Positions 63,691-64,000 of a DNA stretch of 64,000 nt are shown one piece after another. The notes under the pieces are model-generated. The model did not search any database. It saw nothing but the letters and a program-made list of their open reading frames with translations, and had not been told where the DNA came from. The stretch comes from Nocardioides halotolerans DSM 19273. GTDB taxonomy: Bacteria > Actinomycetota > Actinomycetes > Propionibacteriales > Nocardioidaceae. The translations under genes and the position numbers were made by a program. The stretch lies in assembly GCF_000422805.1 (NCBI RefSeq), contig NZ_AUGT01000023.1:1-64000 (forward strand), in the 5' to 3' direction. Each line of letters begins with the position of its first letter. Positions within the stretch are counted from its first letter, which is position 1.

Positions 63691-64000
63691 GCGGTCGTGG
63701 CCGCCCAGCAGACCGACCGGCGGTTGCCGGCCTTCCACTCGCCCTCGTGGAACCACGTGTAGCCGAAGTCGTAGGCCGGCGGGTAGCCCAGCCACGCCCC
63801 GACCGAGCGGGAGCAGTAGTCGCGGGTGGTCACCTCGACCACCCGGTCGCCGGGGTAGGGGTCCTCCGGGTCGCCCACCTTGATGGTGGTGACGGCGCGC
63901 CAGTTGTGCTTCTCGGTGCAGGGGATCTTGGGCGCGCCCTGGACCGAGGGGCCGTTGGCGCACACCATCCACTCGTCGTTGGTGGGCTGCTGGGCCAGCA
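63687..64000 (-). CDS. Septum-formation family protein, 5' end outside window
   Basis: Only the C-terminal 103 or so codons are present; the frame runs off the right edge without a start. The visible part contains PTNDEWMVCANG, IPCTEKHNWRAVTTIKV, DPYPGDRVVEVTTRDYCSRSVGAWLGYPPAYDFGYTWFHEGEWKAGNRRSVCWA. It is a clear paralogue of the adjacent downstream lipoprotein, with the same Cys and Trp spacing. The two are translationally coupled. Confidence 0.78.
   Translation of the reverse strand, partial: LAQQPTNDEWMVCANGPSVQGAPKIPCTEKHNWRAVTTIKVGDPEDPYPGDRVVEVTTRDYCSRSVGAWLGYPPAYDFGYTWFHEGEWKAGNRRSVCWAATTA

Overview
The window is very GC-rich bacterial DNA with GTG starts, near-total C/G use at third codon positions and tightly packed genes. 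Gene content and order point to an actinobacterium of the Nocardioides type (Nocardioidaceae). Reasons are the order proA-nadD-rsfS-phosphatase, the order comEA-comEC-holA-rpsT-lepA-hemW-hrcA-dnaJ-rsmE-phoH-ybeY-corC-era shared with mycobacteria and streptomycetes, a tmsAB pair for 10-methyl fatty acids, and short GGTGGTTGAGG-type intergenic palindromes. The genus is an inference; no rRNA is present. I see no insertion sequence, prophage, CRISPR array or replication origin.

Layout. 1-270: clustered inverted and direct repeats. 0.27-6.9 kb: glycogen debranching (glgX), a crotonase, the electron-transfer flavoprotein pair etfB-etfA, a stand-alone LigD-type 3'-phosphoesterase domain and a ZIP-like membrane protein. 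6.9-10.1 kb: proA, a 47-residue membrane peptide gene, nadD, rsfS, a GpgP-like phosphatase and tRNA-Ala(GGC). 10.4-18.6 kb: accessory and regulatory genes (GAF-ANTAR protein, MASE1-PAS histidine kinase, DinB/WYL divergent pair, hydrolase, and a TetR gene divergent from an SDR-Baeyer-Villiger monooxygenase operon with a perfect inverted repeat between them). 18.6-21.2 kb: leuS behind a short leader ORF with three consecutive Leu codons and a classical intrinsic terminator, a candidate attenuator. 21.2-26.9 kb: degV, comEA, comEC, holA, rpsT.

26.9-30.5 kb: a kinase-fold phosphotransferase, an orphan protein and a NarL-type two-component system. 30.6-32.5 kb: lepA. 32.7-39.0 kb: a compact surface-polysaccharide locus (DivIVA-like coiled-coil protein, O-antigen-ligase-like protein, Wzz fused to a BY-kinase-like domain, GT4 glycosyltransferase, and a convergent polyprenyl-phosphate sugar-transferase homologue). 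The last of these and the kinase-like domain both lack their usual catalytic motifs. 39.2-42.7 kb: APH(6)-like kinase, MOSC protein, long-chain acyl-CoA ligase. 42.7-49.5 kb: hemW, TM2 protein, DUF3097 protein, metallo-beta-lactamase protein, then the heat-shock unit hrcA-dnaJ-rsmE behind a CIRCE operator. 49.5-53.1 kb: winged-helix protein and a sigma-factor operon with two tandem GerMN/Gmad2 proteins. 53.1-54.7 kb: HIT protein and a lipoprotein copper monooxygenase with all copper ligands. 55.1-62.8 kb: phoH-ybeY-corC-(deaminase-like) and era, with tmsA-tmsB-siderophore-interacting protein inserted before era. 62.8-64.0 kb: two septum-formation-family proteins, the second cut by the window edge.

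The backbone is a conserved translation/stress cluster with four or five accessory blocks inserted at its joints. Many genes carry a TAnnnT hexamer 6-7 bases before the start codon, which suggests widespread leaderless transcription. The observations I consider most worth following are the leuS leader, the sigma/GerMN-Gmad2 operon, the polysaccharide locus with two apparent pseudo-enzymes, and the secreted copper monooxygenase.
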